Positions 1 through 11,500 of a DNA stretch of 64,000 nt are shown in pieces. The DNA comes from Aedes albopictus. Taxonomy: Eukaryota; Arthropoda; Insecta; Diptera; Culicidae. A program made the position numbers and the translations under genes. The notes below the pieces were generated by a model that saw only the letters and a program-made list of their open reading frames with translations, made no database searches and was not told the origin of the DNA. The stretch is from contig NC_085137.1 of the NCBI RefSeq assembly GCF_035046485.1, forward strand, positions 248,657,233-248,721,232. The letters are read 5' to 3'. Numbering within the stretch: position 1 is the first letter of the stretch; every line of letters begins with the position of its first letter.

Positions 1-1
1 C

Positions 2-3000
2 GACGATGAAGGAAGTGATACCGATGACTCCGACGAAGAAGACAGTGCCTCTGGTAAAGAATCCAAAGTTTCGTCGGTTGGAAAAGCAAGTCGGATCGAG
101 TTAAGCGGCAAAGCCAGGCGCAACATCGACAATCTGAGCCAACACGGGCTGGGGCAGCCTCGACTTGGGCCTACCAAGGTGCAACTGGCGGCGAGAAGCG
201 CGATAAGCAAGAAGTTACCCACCTTTTCCGGGAAACCCGAAGAATGGCCGCTCTTCTATGGGACATATCAAGCGTCCAATGAAGCCTGCGGTTACACCGA
301 CGTGGAGAACTTGGTGCGACTGCAGGAGTGCTTGAAAGGACCGGCACTTGAGATGGTCCAAGGTCAGCTACTGCTTCCGAAGTCAGTTCCGAAAGTAATC
401 GTCAAGTTACGCCAGCTGTACGGTCGACCAGAACAACTACTGCAAAGCCACCTGGAAAAGGTTCGTCGACTAGAACCGCCGAAGGCAGGGAAGCTAGCCA
501 GCTTCATACCATTCGGCACGGCGGTAGAGCAGTTGTGTGAACACCTGGAGGCGGCCGATCTAAAGCAACACTTGGTGAACCCCTTACTAGTTCAGGATCT
601 AGTGGATAAGTTGCCGGACAATGACAAGCGTGAGTGGGTACGCTTCAAACGAGGTAAGAAGAAGGTTACGCTCCGGACCCTTACAGACTTTCTGTCGGAA
701 ATTGTGTCGGAGGCATGCGAAGCGAATGTTAGCTTTGAGTACAAACCAGTGAACAAGCCCATCGGTGAAGGGCGACCCAGTGCCGGAAGCAGTAGATCGA
801 AAGGAGCGATGTTCAACCACAGCGAAGTAGAAAGCCAGACGTACGAGCCGCCAACCGGTGGTGTAGAACGGAAACATTTGAAGCCGTGCAGAGTCTGCAA
901 TCGTACTGACCACCGTTTACGGTATTGCCAGGATTTCAGGAATTTGGCATATCCGGATCGATTGAAAGTAGTAGAACAGTGGAAGCTGTGTCAGGTTTGC
1001 TTGAACGAACATGGCGCGGCACAATGTAAGTTCAAACTACGCTGCAACGTCGGAGAGTGCCGACAAGCACACAATTCCCTCCTGCATCCCATAGACAGTG
1101 TTGTCGGTACCAGCGCTCATATCCGGACAAAGAGCGTGATGATGTTCAGGATGATACCGGTCCGTCTGCACTGCGGAAACAAATCGATCACGGTGCTAGC
1201 CTTTTTGGATGAAGGCGCGTCGGTGACGCTCGTTGAGAGGAGGCTTGCAGATCGTTTAGGAGTAGTCGGTGTCCATGAAAAATTAACCATCCAGTGGACG
1301 GCCGACATCGAGCGTGTAGAGCGTAACTCTACGAGGACAAATGTATGGGTGTCGGCTATAGGAGGTGAGGACAAGATGTTGCTAACTGCAGTCCATACTG
1401 TCAGCAAGTTGATGTTACCAGCGCAGACACTAGACGCGAAAGAGTTGAGTCAACAGTACCGTCACCTTCGAGGGTTGCCGATTTCCTCTTATAGTGGACG
1501 TCCGGAAATGCTGATCGGGTTAAACAACCTGCACTCTTTTGCCCCACGCGAAGCAAAGATCGGCACAGTCGCTGAACCGATCGCAGTAAGGTGTCAGCTC
1601 GGATGGACGGTGTACGGGCCGAAGCTATCATCGACTGCAGCGGCAGTCAACGGATACATGAATGTTCATCAAGGCGTCACCAACGAAGACCTCCATGACC
1701 TCCTGAAAAACCACTACGCTGTAGAAGAGTCGGTGGTGACTGTTCAGCTTGAATCTGCCGACGAAAAAAGAGCTCGTGAAATTTTGGAACGAACTACCAA
1801 GCGTGTCGGAGATCGTTTTGAAACCGGTCTATTGTGGAAGACCGATGATCCATCGTTTCCGGACAGCTACCCGATGGCCCTTCGTCGACTAAAGCAGTTG
1901 GAGAAAAAGCTGGAGAAGAATTCGAGTTTGCAGCAGAATGTCCGCACGCAGATTGTGGAATACCAGAGAAAAGGCTACGCTCATCTAGCAACCCCGAACG
2001 AACTTGCAGTTGCGGACCCCAATAAGGTATGGTATCTACCACTGAACGTTGTGCTAAACCCAAAGAAGCCCGACAAGATACGTCTGGTATGGGATGCTGC
2101 CGCTACCGTCCAAGGTATGTCTTTGAATAGTCAGCTATTAAAAGGGCCAGATATGTTAGTTCCGTTGGTATCTGTGATAGTGGGATTCCGTGAACATCGA
2201 GTGGCTATAGGTGGCGATCTGCGGGAGATGTATCATCAAATCAAGATTATTGACGAGGATAAACAGTTTCAGCGATTCCTTTTTCGAGACGACCCACAGG
2301 AAACCCCTCGAGTGTACATCATGGACGTCGCTACATTTGGGTCGACAAGTTCTCCTTGTTCGGCGCAGTATGTAAAGAACTGCAATGCGGAAGAATACGC
2401 TGAACAGTTCCCGGAAGCAGCGGCGGCAATCGTTAAGCGTCATTACGTGGACGACTATTTCGACAGTGTCGACACTATCGAGGAAGCAATCAGTCGTGCG
2501 AAAGAAGTGAAGTTTGTCCACCAAAAAGGTGGATTTGAAATCAGAAACTGGGTTTCCAACTCACCGGAAGTGCTCCAAAGTCTAGGTGAACAGCAACAGG
2601 TTTCAACAGTCCACTTCGCTGAAGATAAAGGCTCTATACAGGAGCGAGTGCTCGGAATGATTTGGAACCCTCAAAGCGATGAGTTTTCTTTCTCCACAAA
2701 ATCCCGAGAACAACATCTACCATACTTCAGCGGTGAAAAGCGACCGACAAAACGTGCGGTGCTTAGCTGCGTCATGGGTTTTTTTGACCCGCTGGGTCTG
2801 TTGGCGCCATTTACGATTCATGGAAGGATCATCGTTCAGCAGTTATGGCGTAGTGGATGCGAATGGGACGAAGCTATCGACGACGAATGTTGGGAAATGT
2901 GGAAGCGTTGGATTGGTCTTCTGCCGGAGGTAGAAAACATCCGTATACCCAGATGTTATCTTGGACGCCACTCGTACTCGGAAGCTGAATCGGTTGAAGT

Positions 3001-5074
3001 ACATATTTTCACGGATGCCAGCGAACATGCGTATGGGTGTGTCGCATTCCTTAGAGTAAACATCGGAGGAGTTATTAGGTGTTCTCTGGCCATGTCTCGA
3101 TCAAAAGTAGCACCGTTGAAGAAGCAGTCTATTCCACGTTTGGAACTAATGGCAGCGGTTCTTGGAGCTCGTATGAGTAGGACAATGACAGATACACATT
3201 CGCTAAAAATAAGCCGGTGTGTGCTGTGGACAGATTCACGGACGGTGTGGAGCTGGATCCGAGCTGACCAACATCAATACAAACAGTTTGTTGCATTCCG
3301 AATTGGAGAAATATTGGAGTTGACACGAGCATCGGACTGGCGATGGGTTCCCACCAAGCAGAACCTGGCGGACGTGCTGACAAAGTGGCAACATGGAACA
3401 TTGAATAGTGAGAGCGAATGGTTCAGAGGTGCACCGTTCCTTTACGAGCCAGAGGACCAATGGCCAACCCTCGATGTACCGATAGAGAAGACGAGCGAAG
3501 AAGCTAAGGGGTTTGTGTCCTTTCACTGTGTAGTCGATGTCGACCGATGCTCTCGTTGGACAACACTGCAGAGAGTGACAGCATACGTAATTAGATTTAT
3601 CGAAAACTGCAAACGCAAAGTAGCTTCCCAACAATTGGTCACCGTGCGAGCTTCGAAAAATCAACAGCGTATGATCCTTGCGCAGTTGCCGTCAACCCAA
3701 CGTTCATTGGAGAAGGAGGAGCTTCAAAAAGCAGAGGTCCTACTGTGGAAGCAAGCACAACACGATAGGTTTCCAGATGAGATAAGTCTTCTATCAAAAA
3801 ATCTGAACAAAAAATCCGGTGGCATTTTGGATTCGGTGAAGAAGACGAGTTGTCTTTATAAATTGTCGCCGGTGCTAGATGATGACGGAGTTCTTCGAAT
3901 GGGAGGCAGAATGGAAATGTCTGAGGAAATGCCTTTCGACAAAAAGTTTCCGATCATCCTACCTCGGAAACATGCGACGACAGCAAAAGTGATCCAGTTC
4001 TACCATGAGAAGTTCGCACACGCAAATCGGGAGACAGTAACGAACGAGCTTCGCCAGAGATTTTGGATTCCAAATATTCGCACTGCGGTACGCCAAGTTG
4101 TAAATGAATGCGTCTGGTGCAAGGTGTATAGGTGTCGTCCACAGCCCCCGTTGATGGCTCCACTTCCAGCTGCACGAATGACGGCCTACGTCCGACCTTT
4201 CCACTCGGTGGGCGTTGACTACCTGGGCCCAATTGAAGTAACGGTTGGACGCAGAAAGGAGAAAAGGTGGGTTGCAGTTTTTACATGTCTGGCCATACGC
4301 GCTGTACACCTGGAAATTGTCGCAAGCTTGTCAACGCAATCCTGCCTTATGGCCATCCGTAGATTCAGCTGTCGGCGAGGTGTTCCAAGTGAAATCTATT
4401 CGGACAACGCAACGTGTTTTAAAGGAGCCAACAATGAAATGCGAAGAATCCACGGAGAGTGTTCTGATAGAGTCGTGACCGCTGCGACAGCATGGCATTT
4501 CAACCCGCCTGCTTCGCCGCACATGGGCGGCATCTGGGAGCGGATGGTGAGGTCCGTAAAGGAGGCGATGAAGGCATTGGATGATGGGCGGACATTGTCA
4601 GATGAAGTACTGATAACCACCATTGTTGAAGCGGAAGATATGATCAATGCACGACCGTTGACATATATGCCACAAGAACCGACTTATGGAGAAGCGATCA
4701 CACCGAACCACTTCCTTCGTGGGTCGGTTACCAGCGCTGACACGATAGTAGACGAGACAGTGAACACGGCATCGTCTTTACGTGATTCATACAAGCGTTC
4801 CCAACAACTAGCGAACCAGATGTGGGAGAGATGGTTGAAAGAGTACTTGCCGTTGATCAACAGGCGTACCAAGTGGTTCGAAGACAAGGAGCCGATACAA
4901 CTGAATGATCTAGTTTTTCTAGTGGATGGGAAGCACCGAAAGAATTGGATTCGAGGAATTGTGGAAGACGTGATACCAGGACCTGACGGACGAGTAAGGC
5001 AAGTGATCGTACGCACAGGCCAAGGATCGTACCGGCGAGCGGTTGCGAATTTAGCGGTGTTGGAGATCAGATAG
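2..5074 (+). CDS. BEL/Pao retrotransposon gag-pol polyprotein, 5'-truncated by window edge
   Basis: The frame is open from base 2 to a TAG at 5072-5074, so the start lies outside the window and the GTG at 179 is only an internal codon. Domain order is BEL/Pao: a DUF1759-like gag, a Cys/His zinc-knuckle block (about 880-1070), an A17-type aspartic protease with LDEGAS near 1205, and reverse transcriptase with a YVDD box at 2444-2455. These are followed by RNase H (TDAS near 3011; LWTDS near 3225), an integrase with Asp in VDYLGP (about 4215), Asp in SDNAT (about 4400) and Glu in IWERM (about 4535), and a DUF5641-like tail. The acidic Ser/Asp/Glu-rich stretch at 2-60 belongs to gag. No stop or frameshift is visible, so this copy may still code for a working polyprotein. 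It is not closely alike to the BEL copy at 45-49 kb. Confidence 0.93.
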   Translation, partial: DDEGSDTDDSDEEDSASGKESKVSSVGKASRIELSGKARRNIDNLSQHGLGQPRLGPTKVQLAARSAISKKLPTFSGKPEEWPLFYGTYQASNEACGYTDVENLVRLQECLKGPALEMVQGQLLLPKSVPKVIVKLRQLYGRPEQLLQSHLEKVRRLEPPKAGKLASFIPFGTAVEQLCEHLEAADLKQHLVNPLLVQDLVDKLPDNDKREWVRFKRGKKKVTLRTLTDFLSEIVSEACEANVSFEYKPVNKPIGEGRPSAGSSRSKGAMFNHSEVESQTYEPPTGGVERKHLKPCRVCNRTDHRLRYCQDFRNLAYPDRLKVVEQWKLCQVCLNEHGAAQCKFKLRCNVGECRQAHNSLLHPIDSVVGTSAHIRTKSVMMFRMIPVRLHCGNKSITVLAFLDEGASVTLVERRLADRLGVVGVHEKLTIQWTADIERVERNSTRTNVWVSAIGGEDKMLLTAVHTVSKLMLPAQTLDAKELSQQYRHLRGLPISSYSGRPEMLIGLNNLHSFAPREAKIGTVAEPIAVRCQLGWTVYGPKLSSTAAAVNGYMNVHQGVTNEDLHDLLKNHYAVEESVVTVQLESADEKRAREILERTTKRVGDRFETGLLWKTDDPSFPDSYPMALRRLKQLEKKLEKNSSLQQNVRTQIVEYQRKGYAHLATPNELAVADPNKVWYLPLNVVLNPKKPDKIRLVWDAAATVQGMSLNSQLLKGPDMLVPLVSVIVGFREHRVAIGGDLREMYHQIKIIDEDKQFQRFLFRDDPQETPRVYIMDVATFGSTSSPCSAQYVKNCNAEEYAEQFPEAAAAIVKRHYVDDYFDSVDTIEEAISRAKEVKFVHQKGGFEIRNWVSNSPEVLQSLGEQQQVSTVHFAEDKGSIQERVLGMIWNPQSDEFSFSTKSREQHLPYFSGEKRPTKRAVLSCVMGFFDPLGLLAPFTIHGRIIVQQLWRSGCEWDEAIDDECWEMWKRWIGLLPEVENIRIPRCYLGRHSYSEAESVEVHIFTDASEHAYGCVAFLRVNIGGVIRCSLAMSRSKVAPLKKQSIPRLELMAAVLGARMSRTMTDTHSLKISRCVLWTDSRTVWSWIRADQHQYKQFVAFRIGEILELTRASDWRWVPTKQNLADVLTKWQHGTLNSESEWFRGAPFLYEPEDQWPTLDVPIEKTSEEAKGFVSFHCVVDVDRCSRWTTLQRVTAYVIRFIENCKRKVASQQLVTVRASKNQQRMILAQLPSTQRSLEKEELQKAEVLLWKQAQHDRFPDEISLLSKNLNKKSGGILDSVKKTSCLYKLSPVLDDDGVLRMGGRMEMSEEMPFDKKFPIILPRKHATTAKVIQFYHEKFAHANRETVTNELRQRFWIPNIRTAVRQVVNECVWCKVYRCRPQPPLMAPLPAARMTAYVRPFHSVGVDYLGPIEVTVGRRKEKRWVAVFTCLAIRAVHLEIVASLSTQSCLMAIRRFSCRRGVPSEIYSDNATCFKGANNEMRRIHGECSDRVVTAATAWHFNPPASPHMGGIWERMVRSVKEAMKALDDGRTLSDEVLITTIVEAEDMINARPLTYMPQEPTYGEAITPNHFLRGSVTSADTIVDETVNTASSLRDSYKRSQQLANQMWERWLKEYLPLINRRTKWFEDKEPIQLNDLVFLVDGKHRKNWIRGIVEDVIPGPDGRVRQVIVRTGQGSYRRAVANLAVLEIR

Positions 5075-5103
5075 TAAAACCTGGATTTCTGAGGAATCAC
5101 AGG

Positions 5104-5827
5104 ATGTTACGGGCTGGGGCGTGTTAACACCGCGCGCGGCCCACTGTCGCTCACCAATACCATGACGGAGCGGTGGCATACCTCTAATGTTGTTGCCGAT
5201 TTATGTCATTGCGCTTCAATGCTTGGGCAGATAAGGAAGGGTAGATAAATAGCATTACAATAACAAAAACAAATAGAAGACAGTGAGAAGTTAGATAAAC
5301 AGCCATTTGTAAATATCGGCAAAGTTGGTTTGTTAGTTAGAAGGTGAAAAAGTAGTGAAATTTGAGGCGAATTTAGTGAATTTGATGAGGAAAAGGAGAC
5401 AAGCTTTCGGATAATTGTAAAGAAATTTGTTCAAGGTAAATAGTTATTCTTTATTTAAGCTGTTTCGATCTGTTTTGAAGGTTCCCAAATTGGCGAATCC
5501 AGTGGCCGGTTCATCTCGACGGTATCCTAGAGGTAGAGAAATCGGAATTAAATACACTGAGGAGTAGTTGTAAGTAAATATTTGCAAAAATAGGAAAATT
5601 ATTAACAGTAAATTTAACACACAGGGAGAACATTTTCGAAGAAAAGCTTGAGAGAAAGTGAAGGAAGGATTAGCTCTACGGAAGTGGTTGTAGTGTGCGA
5701 GGGAAGCAACCAAATATTGTGAGTAAATGATGAACGAAAAAGTGGATGAATAATTAATAAAACTATATTTACAGTTTGATCTACCACAAAATAAACGTTG
5801 CTGCAAAAATTGGTTCTAATCCGAACA
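5104..5827 (+). repeat. Probable 3' LTR of the first BEL/Pao element
   Basis: The sequence starts TGTTACGGGCTGG 29 bases after the polyprotein stop and ends CCGAACA, giving TG...CA ends as expected for an LTR. An AATAAA at about 5757 could serve as its polyadenylation signal. The partner LTR lies outside the window, so neither boundary can be confirmed and no target duplication can be read. The right boundary is the weaker one. Confidence 0.4.
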
Positions 5828-6579
5828 AGGTGCATCAAATCAATTGTGTTTTTCGGCTATTTTCGAACTTCAAAAATTATTACTACACTAAAACTTGTTA
5901 AAAATTAATTCTTCCAGCACAAATTAAAAGATATACTTGTTTGCTACAAGTGCTCCAAACATCGTTTGCCAATAAAATTAAAGGAAACTTATGTAATTGG
6001 CTTCTTTAGTGGTGTTGAGACAATTCCATATTCTGAATCTGCATGTCAAACTGAGCCGAAATCCAAATTTTCATCAATTTCGGTGCCCGGGAATCTATTT
6101 AAAAATCAATTTGAAGTTTGTATAGGAGCGATTTGTCGAATCACCCCTTGTCGCATTTTGTACTGGGCGGAGCTGTCAAGCAGTTGCCCAGTTGTCAAAA
6201 GGTGATTTAAAAAAATCTCTTTGAAAATGATTTTAGGTATCAAAATAAAGTTCTAAAAATCTGAAAAAAAATATAGTGACTCAGAAAAAGGTCCTCTTTC
6301 GTATAAAATCAAAAAATCATTACATTTTTCAAAATTTAAAAACCCAATTATCGCATTTGTAATCAGAAAAACCTTGAAAAGTTGATTTTTTGATAGATTT
6401 TGTCCTGGAACACCCCAATATACGTATGGATATTTTAAAACGGCATCATATTCTCTAATATTTTGTGATTATTTGCTTCTTTGACGTGAATGCCGTAGGA
6501 GTTAAGCAAAAATTATTAAAATTCGTGAAAGCCGAGTGTGTCCTCAAAACTAGCTTTTCTGTGGCATTCACGCTTTGGC
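5828..6579. other. AT-rich spacer, no gene seen
   Basis: Between the BEL LTR and the next MITE the sequence is AT-rich, with only short open frames and no recognisable protein or RNA. Confidence 0.5.
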
Positions 6580-7087
6580 CAGGGATAGGGTGCGACTCAA
6601 AACTCTTTGCGTGCTGCACACTCTGCTACGAGACAGCACAACAAACTAGAAGGAGACGAGTACGCGCAATCGGTTGTGTGTTGCTCGCTTGCTTTGCCGT
6701 GCGCTGGAGCTCTCCTGTCTCTCACGCCGCACTCTCTCGGTGCTTGTCTCCGTTTTGCTCTTGGCTTGATACTACGCATGATTGCAAAAATTTCGAATCA
6801 AACGACCCATCACTTGTCAACCCTTGACAAGCTTAACAACTTTGCCGAAAACACAAACTCTTCAATTAATTTATTAATTGATTTTTTCTGTTTGGAGAAA
6901 AGCGCAGTCCCAAGCACCGTGCATTACTCCCTGCGCCGTAGAGCTAGTGCTGCGATTGTCTCTCGCACAATTACGAAAGCTCTCACTCATACGTCTCTTG
7001 TCTCTCGGCAAAACGGGAGACGAGCACTTGCGATTGTGTGAAGCACACCCTTTTTTCGCACCGCACGGTGCATGCCGCCAATCCCTG
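6580..7087. mobile_element. hAT-like MITE, 8-bp TSD GCTTTGGC
   Basis: The ends are inverted (CAGGGATAGG left, CAGGGATTGG read from the right) and flanked by the perfect 8-bp direct repeat GCTTTGGC at 6572-6579 and 7088-7095. CAGGG ends plus an 8-bp duplication fit the hAT superfamily. There is no transposase, so it is non-autonomous. Open frames inside are rich in Arg, Ser and Leu and look non-coding. Confidence 0.85.
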
Positions 7088-7340
7088 GCTTTGGCGCGCA
7101 GAAAGTTGAATCGCGTCAGCACTGATATTGATGGCCAACACGCTTGTTTGTTGACATACGCGATAGGAGTAGCCAAGGCAAACTACAAGGAAGCATAGCT
7201 ACTACGTTCGGTACAATTTCGCGCCACAGTGTCGCTTCTGAAAATTAACAGTAGAAAACTTTAAATGTATTTTGGACACCACCTATTTTAAGCGTTCTAG
7301 ATGGCTGCCTAATGCTTCTTTATTGAACATTATTATGTCT

Positions 7341-7794
7341 TACCCCGCTCGTTCGACACGTTTTAATTCGACACTTTTTAATTCGTACCCCGCTTATTCG
7401 ACACATGTCGAATTAAAAAGTGTTGGAATGTCACAGCGATGTACACTGTAAATGCAAAACAGTTTAATATTGCGCTTATACTCGCACCCGCAGCAGCTCC
7501 TCTTGCAGACGCTAATTCCGGAAGTTCAGTTTTGGTGCTATTTGACGCCCAAACCGCCTGAAGATCAACCGGAATCGACTGAGGATGGCAACAATCGTAA
7601 AAAGAACGAGCTTTTCATTCGCACCACCGCAATATCTGTTGAAATCATGTTTCATAACAAATCCGGAAATCAAAACAAAAACAAAAATAGAGTTGCCAAA
7701 TTTCAATGAGCAACGTGGTGTAGGGTGACCAGTTTGTCGAATTAAAAGTTTACCCCGGTTATTCGACAACAGTCGGTGTCGTATTAGCGGGGTA
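7341..7794. mobile_element. MITE with TACCCCGCT inverted ends
   Basis: Both ends read inward as TACCCCGCT followed by variants of TTCGACAC, and TA dinucleotides bound both sides. Inside, the TTCGACAC / GTCGAATTAAAA motif recurs in both orientations. This fits a TA-targeting (Tc1/mariner-like) non-autonomous element, with imperfect inverted repeats suggesting some age. Confidence 0.6.
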
Positions 7795-8081
7795 ATACGG
7801 TATTAGCTTTATTAGGGAGATTTTCAGCCCGAGGCTGGTTCATCTCCATTATTGAACATGTTTCAATGCAATAAGGCTTTTAAATTTCTTACAATTATTA
7901 TTTCAACGATTTTGAGGTGAATATTGTATGTGACTGTGAAGTGTATCTAGATCAGGGCTGAAAATCGTCGCCGTACGACCAAAAAAGTAGACGACGAGAA
8001 CGAAAACTAGATCGTCATCGTTGCTCGTTCCACATCGGATGACTCATTCAAGCCAGCGAATCGTCGTGAAGGGCTTGCGTC

Positions 8082-8570
8082 GTGACGAAAACAACATCTT
8101 CATCAGATAAGGCCAGAAGACGAAGAAAGGCTAGAAGACAGCGGCACAGCAGTTCGGTATATTCAAACGGTAATGCACGCCCAAATTTTAGCGATAAAAA
8201 GGATTACAATCACTTGAGCACTAGCAAAAATTCTAAAATGAGCAAAGACAAAAGGGAAAACACTCCCAGCTGCAGTTACTACAATTACAACAACGACAGC
8301 GTTCGCCAACCAGCTACTACGTTTCTACCTCCGGATAAGGATTTACTCGCAGCTGCGAAAGTTACATTCTCCAAGCCACCAGTTAAAAAACAACATGGAA
8401 TTAGGTTTCAAAAGGGTGAAACGCTGAATCCATATCCGGTTGATGACCAGTTTCCACAAACGAGCCCGACACCCACTTCAAATTGGACATTTGGACCCGC
8501 CTTGAGGAATTCTTTCTCCCAGCACTGTACCTCGTGTTCCTGTGAACGTTCGTGTTTTCCCACAATCTGA
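8082..8570 (+). CDS. LINE ORF1-like product, basic and Ser-rich
   Basis: This 162-codon frame lies directly upstream of the RT-bearing ORF. It has a strongly basic N-terminus (KARRRRKARRQR) and a Ser/Thr/Pro-rich body, but I see no CCHC knuckle. It ends with TGA at 8568-8570, inside the start of the next frame (25-base overlap, -1 relation). That placement suggests the first ORF of the LINE, possibly truncated at its 5' end, since the left boundary against hAT sequence is unclear. The codon at 8082 is GTG, not ATG, so the real start is uncertain. Confidence 0.45.
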   Translation: MTKTTSSSDKARRRRKARRQRHSSSVYSNGNARPNFSDKKDYNHLSTSKNSKMSKDKRENTPSCSYYNYNNDSVRQPATTFLPPDKDLLAAAKVTFSKPPVKKQHGIRFQKGETLNPYPVDDQFPQTSPTPTSNWTFGPALRNSFSQHCTSCSCERSCFPTI

Positions 8571-11500
8571 CGCACTCATCAGAGGCAGACCAAGACGAGC
8601 CGGACACAGCTGGTAATAAATCGTTATTAATAATTGATACTAATCATGAAATTGACAAACTACCATCGGTTACTACAAATTCATCTGCCACTGAAATCCT
8701 GATCTATTGTCAGAATTTTAATCGCATGAGTAGTGCACCAAAAATTAATGCAATATATAATAATATATTAAGTTCAAATTTTTCAGTCATACTGGGCACT
8801 GAAACTAGTTGGAACGATGGTATTAAAAATGAAGAAGCTTTTGGTAGCAACTTTAACGTGTTCAGATGTGACCGTGATTTAGTTTTAACCAAAAGACAAT
8901 CTGGCGGAGGAGTAGTAGTCGCAATTTCTACCAAATATAATTCAGAACAAATAATTTCGCCTAAATTTAAGGAGTTCGAACATGTGTGGGTTAAAGCTCA
9001 TATTAATGGGGAAACTCACATTTTCGCTTCAGTATATTTTCCACCTGATCTAGCATGTAAATCAACATATGAGAAGTTCTTTGAAGCAGCTGATAAAATT
9101 GTATCTCAGCTTCCTCCTGAATATAAAGTACATGTATACGGAGACTTCAATCAGCGCGGTGCAGACTTTATTGCTGATGCAGAAAATGAGAGTATTCTTC
9201 TGCCAGTCGTTGGTGATAATGAAACATTACAATTTATTTTTGAGAAAATTGCCAACTTGGGACTTAATCAAATAAATCACGTAAAAAATGGACAAAACTG
9301 TTTCTTGGATTTTTTACTTACAAATATACATGAAGATTTCTGTGTGACTGAATCTCTTGATCCTTTATGGAAGAATGAAATATTTCATACGGCAATTGAG
9401 TACTCTGTATTTGTACATAATAATTGTAACCCCTTTGACTGTGAATTCGAAAATGTATTGGATTTTAATAAAGCAAACTTTGACAACATTAAGGCTAAGT
9501 TAAATAGGGCTAACTGGCAATCCGTTTTAAGGAGTCAGACAAATATTGATTGCGCTGTGGATGTTTTTTATAAAATTTTATCAGATATTATTAAAGAAGA
9601 AGTTCCACTCATGAAAAAGCGACGCAATTACAACTCCAAAAATCCTGTTTGGTTTACCAAACAAATTCTAAATTTAAAGAATCGAAAGCAAAAGGCTCAT
9701 AAAACCTACAGAAAATGCGAAAATCAAGATAATTTGGCGAAGTATTTGAATATCTGCAATCAACTAAATACAGCAATTTCTTCCGCTGTTTCAGATTATA
9801 ACGAAAAAACCGAAAGTGAAATCAAATCCTGTCCAAAAAACTTTTTCAATTATGTAAAGTCTAAACTTAAGTCAACAAGCTTTCCCTTCAAAATGACATT
9901 AGACGAGAAAGATGGAAATAATTCAGAGGATATTTGCACTCTATTTGCATCATTCTTTCAAGAAACCTACACAAATCATACTGACAATGATCGTGACTTT
10001 GAATATTTTTCATATTTCCCTGATTTTCCAAATGATGTAGGTGTTAGTCACATTAACGTTAGAGATATTTTAGATAAATTAAATGATCTAGACACCACAA
10101 AAGGATCAGGTCCAGATGGAATTCCACCATCATTCTTAAAACCATTAGCAATAGAACTTACAACTCCATTATTTTGGTTATTCAACATGTCGCTGGAAGC
10201 TGGAAAATTCCCGCTGGAATGGAAAAAATCTTTTTTGATACCAATCTATAAGTCTGGTAAAAAATCCGATGTTCGAAATTATCGTGGAATTGCAATCATT
10301 TCATGCATTCCAAAACTTTTCGAATGCATCATTAACAAAAATATTTTCTCTCAGATCAAAAATAGAATAACTATTGCCCAACATGGTTTCTTTAAAGGTC
10401 GCTCAACGGCTACAAATCTGCTGGAATTTGTTAATTACTCTTTAAATGCAATGGATAATGGTAATCGTGTTGAAACACTTTACACTGATTTTAGCAAAGC
10501 ATTCGATAGACTGGATATTCCTTTGTTGATTTTCAAGCTCGCAAAAATGGGAATTTCGACTAGGCTCCTCGGCTGGATTGAGTCGTATTTGACTGATCGT
10601 CAACAGATAGTTCGATTCAATGATAAAAAATCAAAACCAATCAAGGTCACATCTGGTGTTCCCCAAGGTTCACACTTGGGACCCCTGCTTTTCATTTTAT
10701 ACGTTAACGATATTTCTTTTATACTACATAAACTGAAAATTCTCATATATGCTGACGACATGAAACTGTTCTTAGAAATTAGAAATAAAGATGATGTCCA
10801 TACATTTATGAATGAAATACAAATCTTCCACATATGGTGCTCTAAAAGTTTGCTGAAATTAAATGTTAAAAAATGCAATCATATAACATACAGCAGAAAA
10901 CGAGGTGTATCAGATGTTTCAATAAAGTTAGGTAACCAAAATGTTGAAAAATGTGATAAAGTAAGAGACTTAGGAATTATCTTAGACTCGAAATTAACGT
11001 TTGTCGAACATTATAATACAATTATTCACAGAGCAAGCAATATGCTCGCATTTATAAAACGTTTTGGCTATCACTTCCAAGATCCATACACTATAAAAAC
11101 ATTGTACATTGCTTACGTTAGGTCAATATTAGAATATTGTAGTGTTGTTTGGTCTCCTTACATGAAAAAATATGAAGAACGTATAGAGTCGGTACAGAAG
11201 CAATTTCTTTTATATGCGCTGCGTAAGTTAGGATGGACAGTTTTTCCTCTTCCTTCATACGAAGCTCGTTGTATGTTGATCAACATTCAGACGTTGAAAG
11301 AACGACGAGACTATGCTATGGTTTCATTTGTTATGGATATTGTTTCACAGAGAGCTGATTCACCTGAATTATTATCCAAATTGAATTTTTATGCTCCCAG
11401 CCGGCATTTGCGAGATAGGAACTTGTTCTCAGTGGAACGTCATCATGCAGATTATGCTAAATATGGACCGATAAATCAAATGATGTCCACTTATAATCGA

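Noticed and set aside
6465..7198. Several overlapping open frames on both strands
   Set aside because: They lie in a MITE with perfect 8-bp duplications, are Arg/Ser/Leu-rich in every frame and match no protein family.
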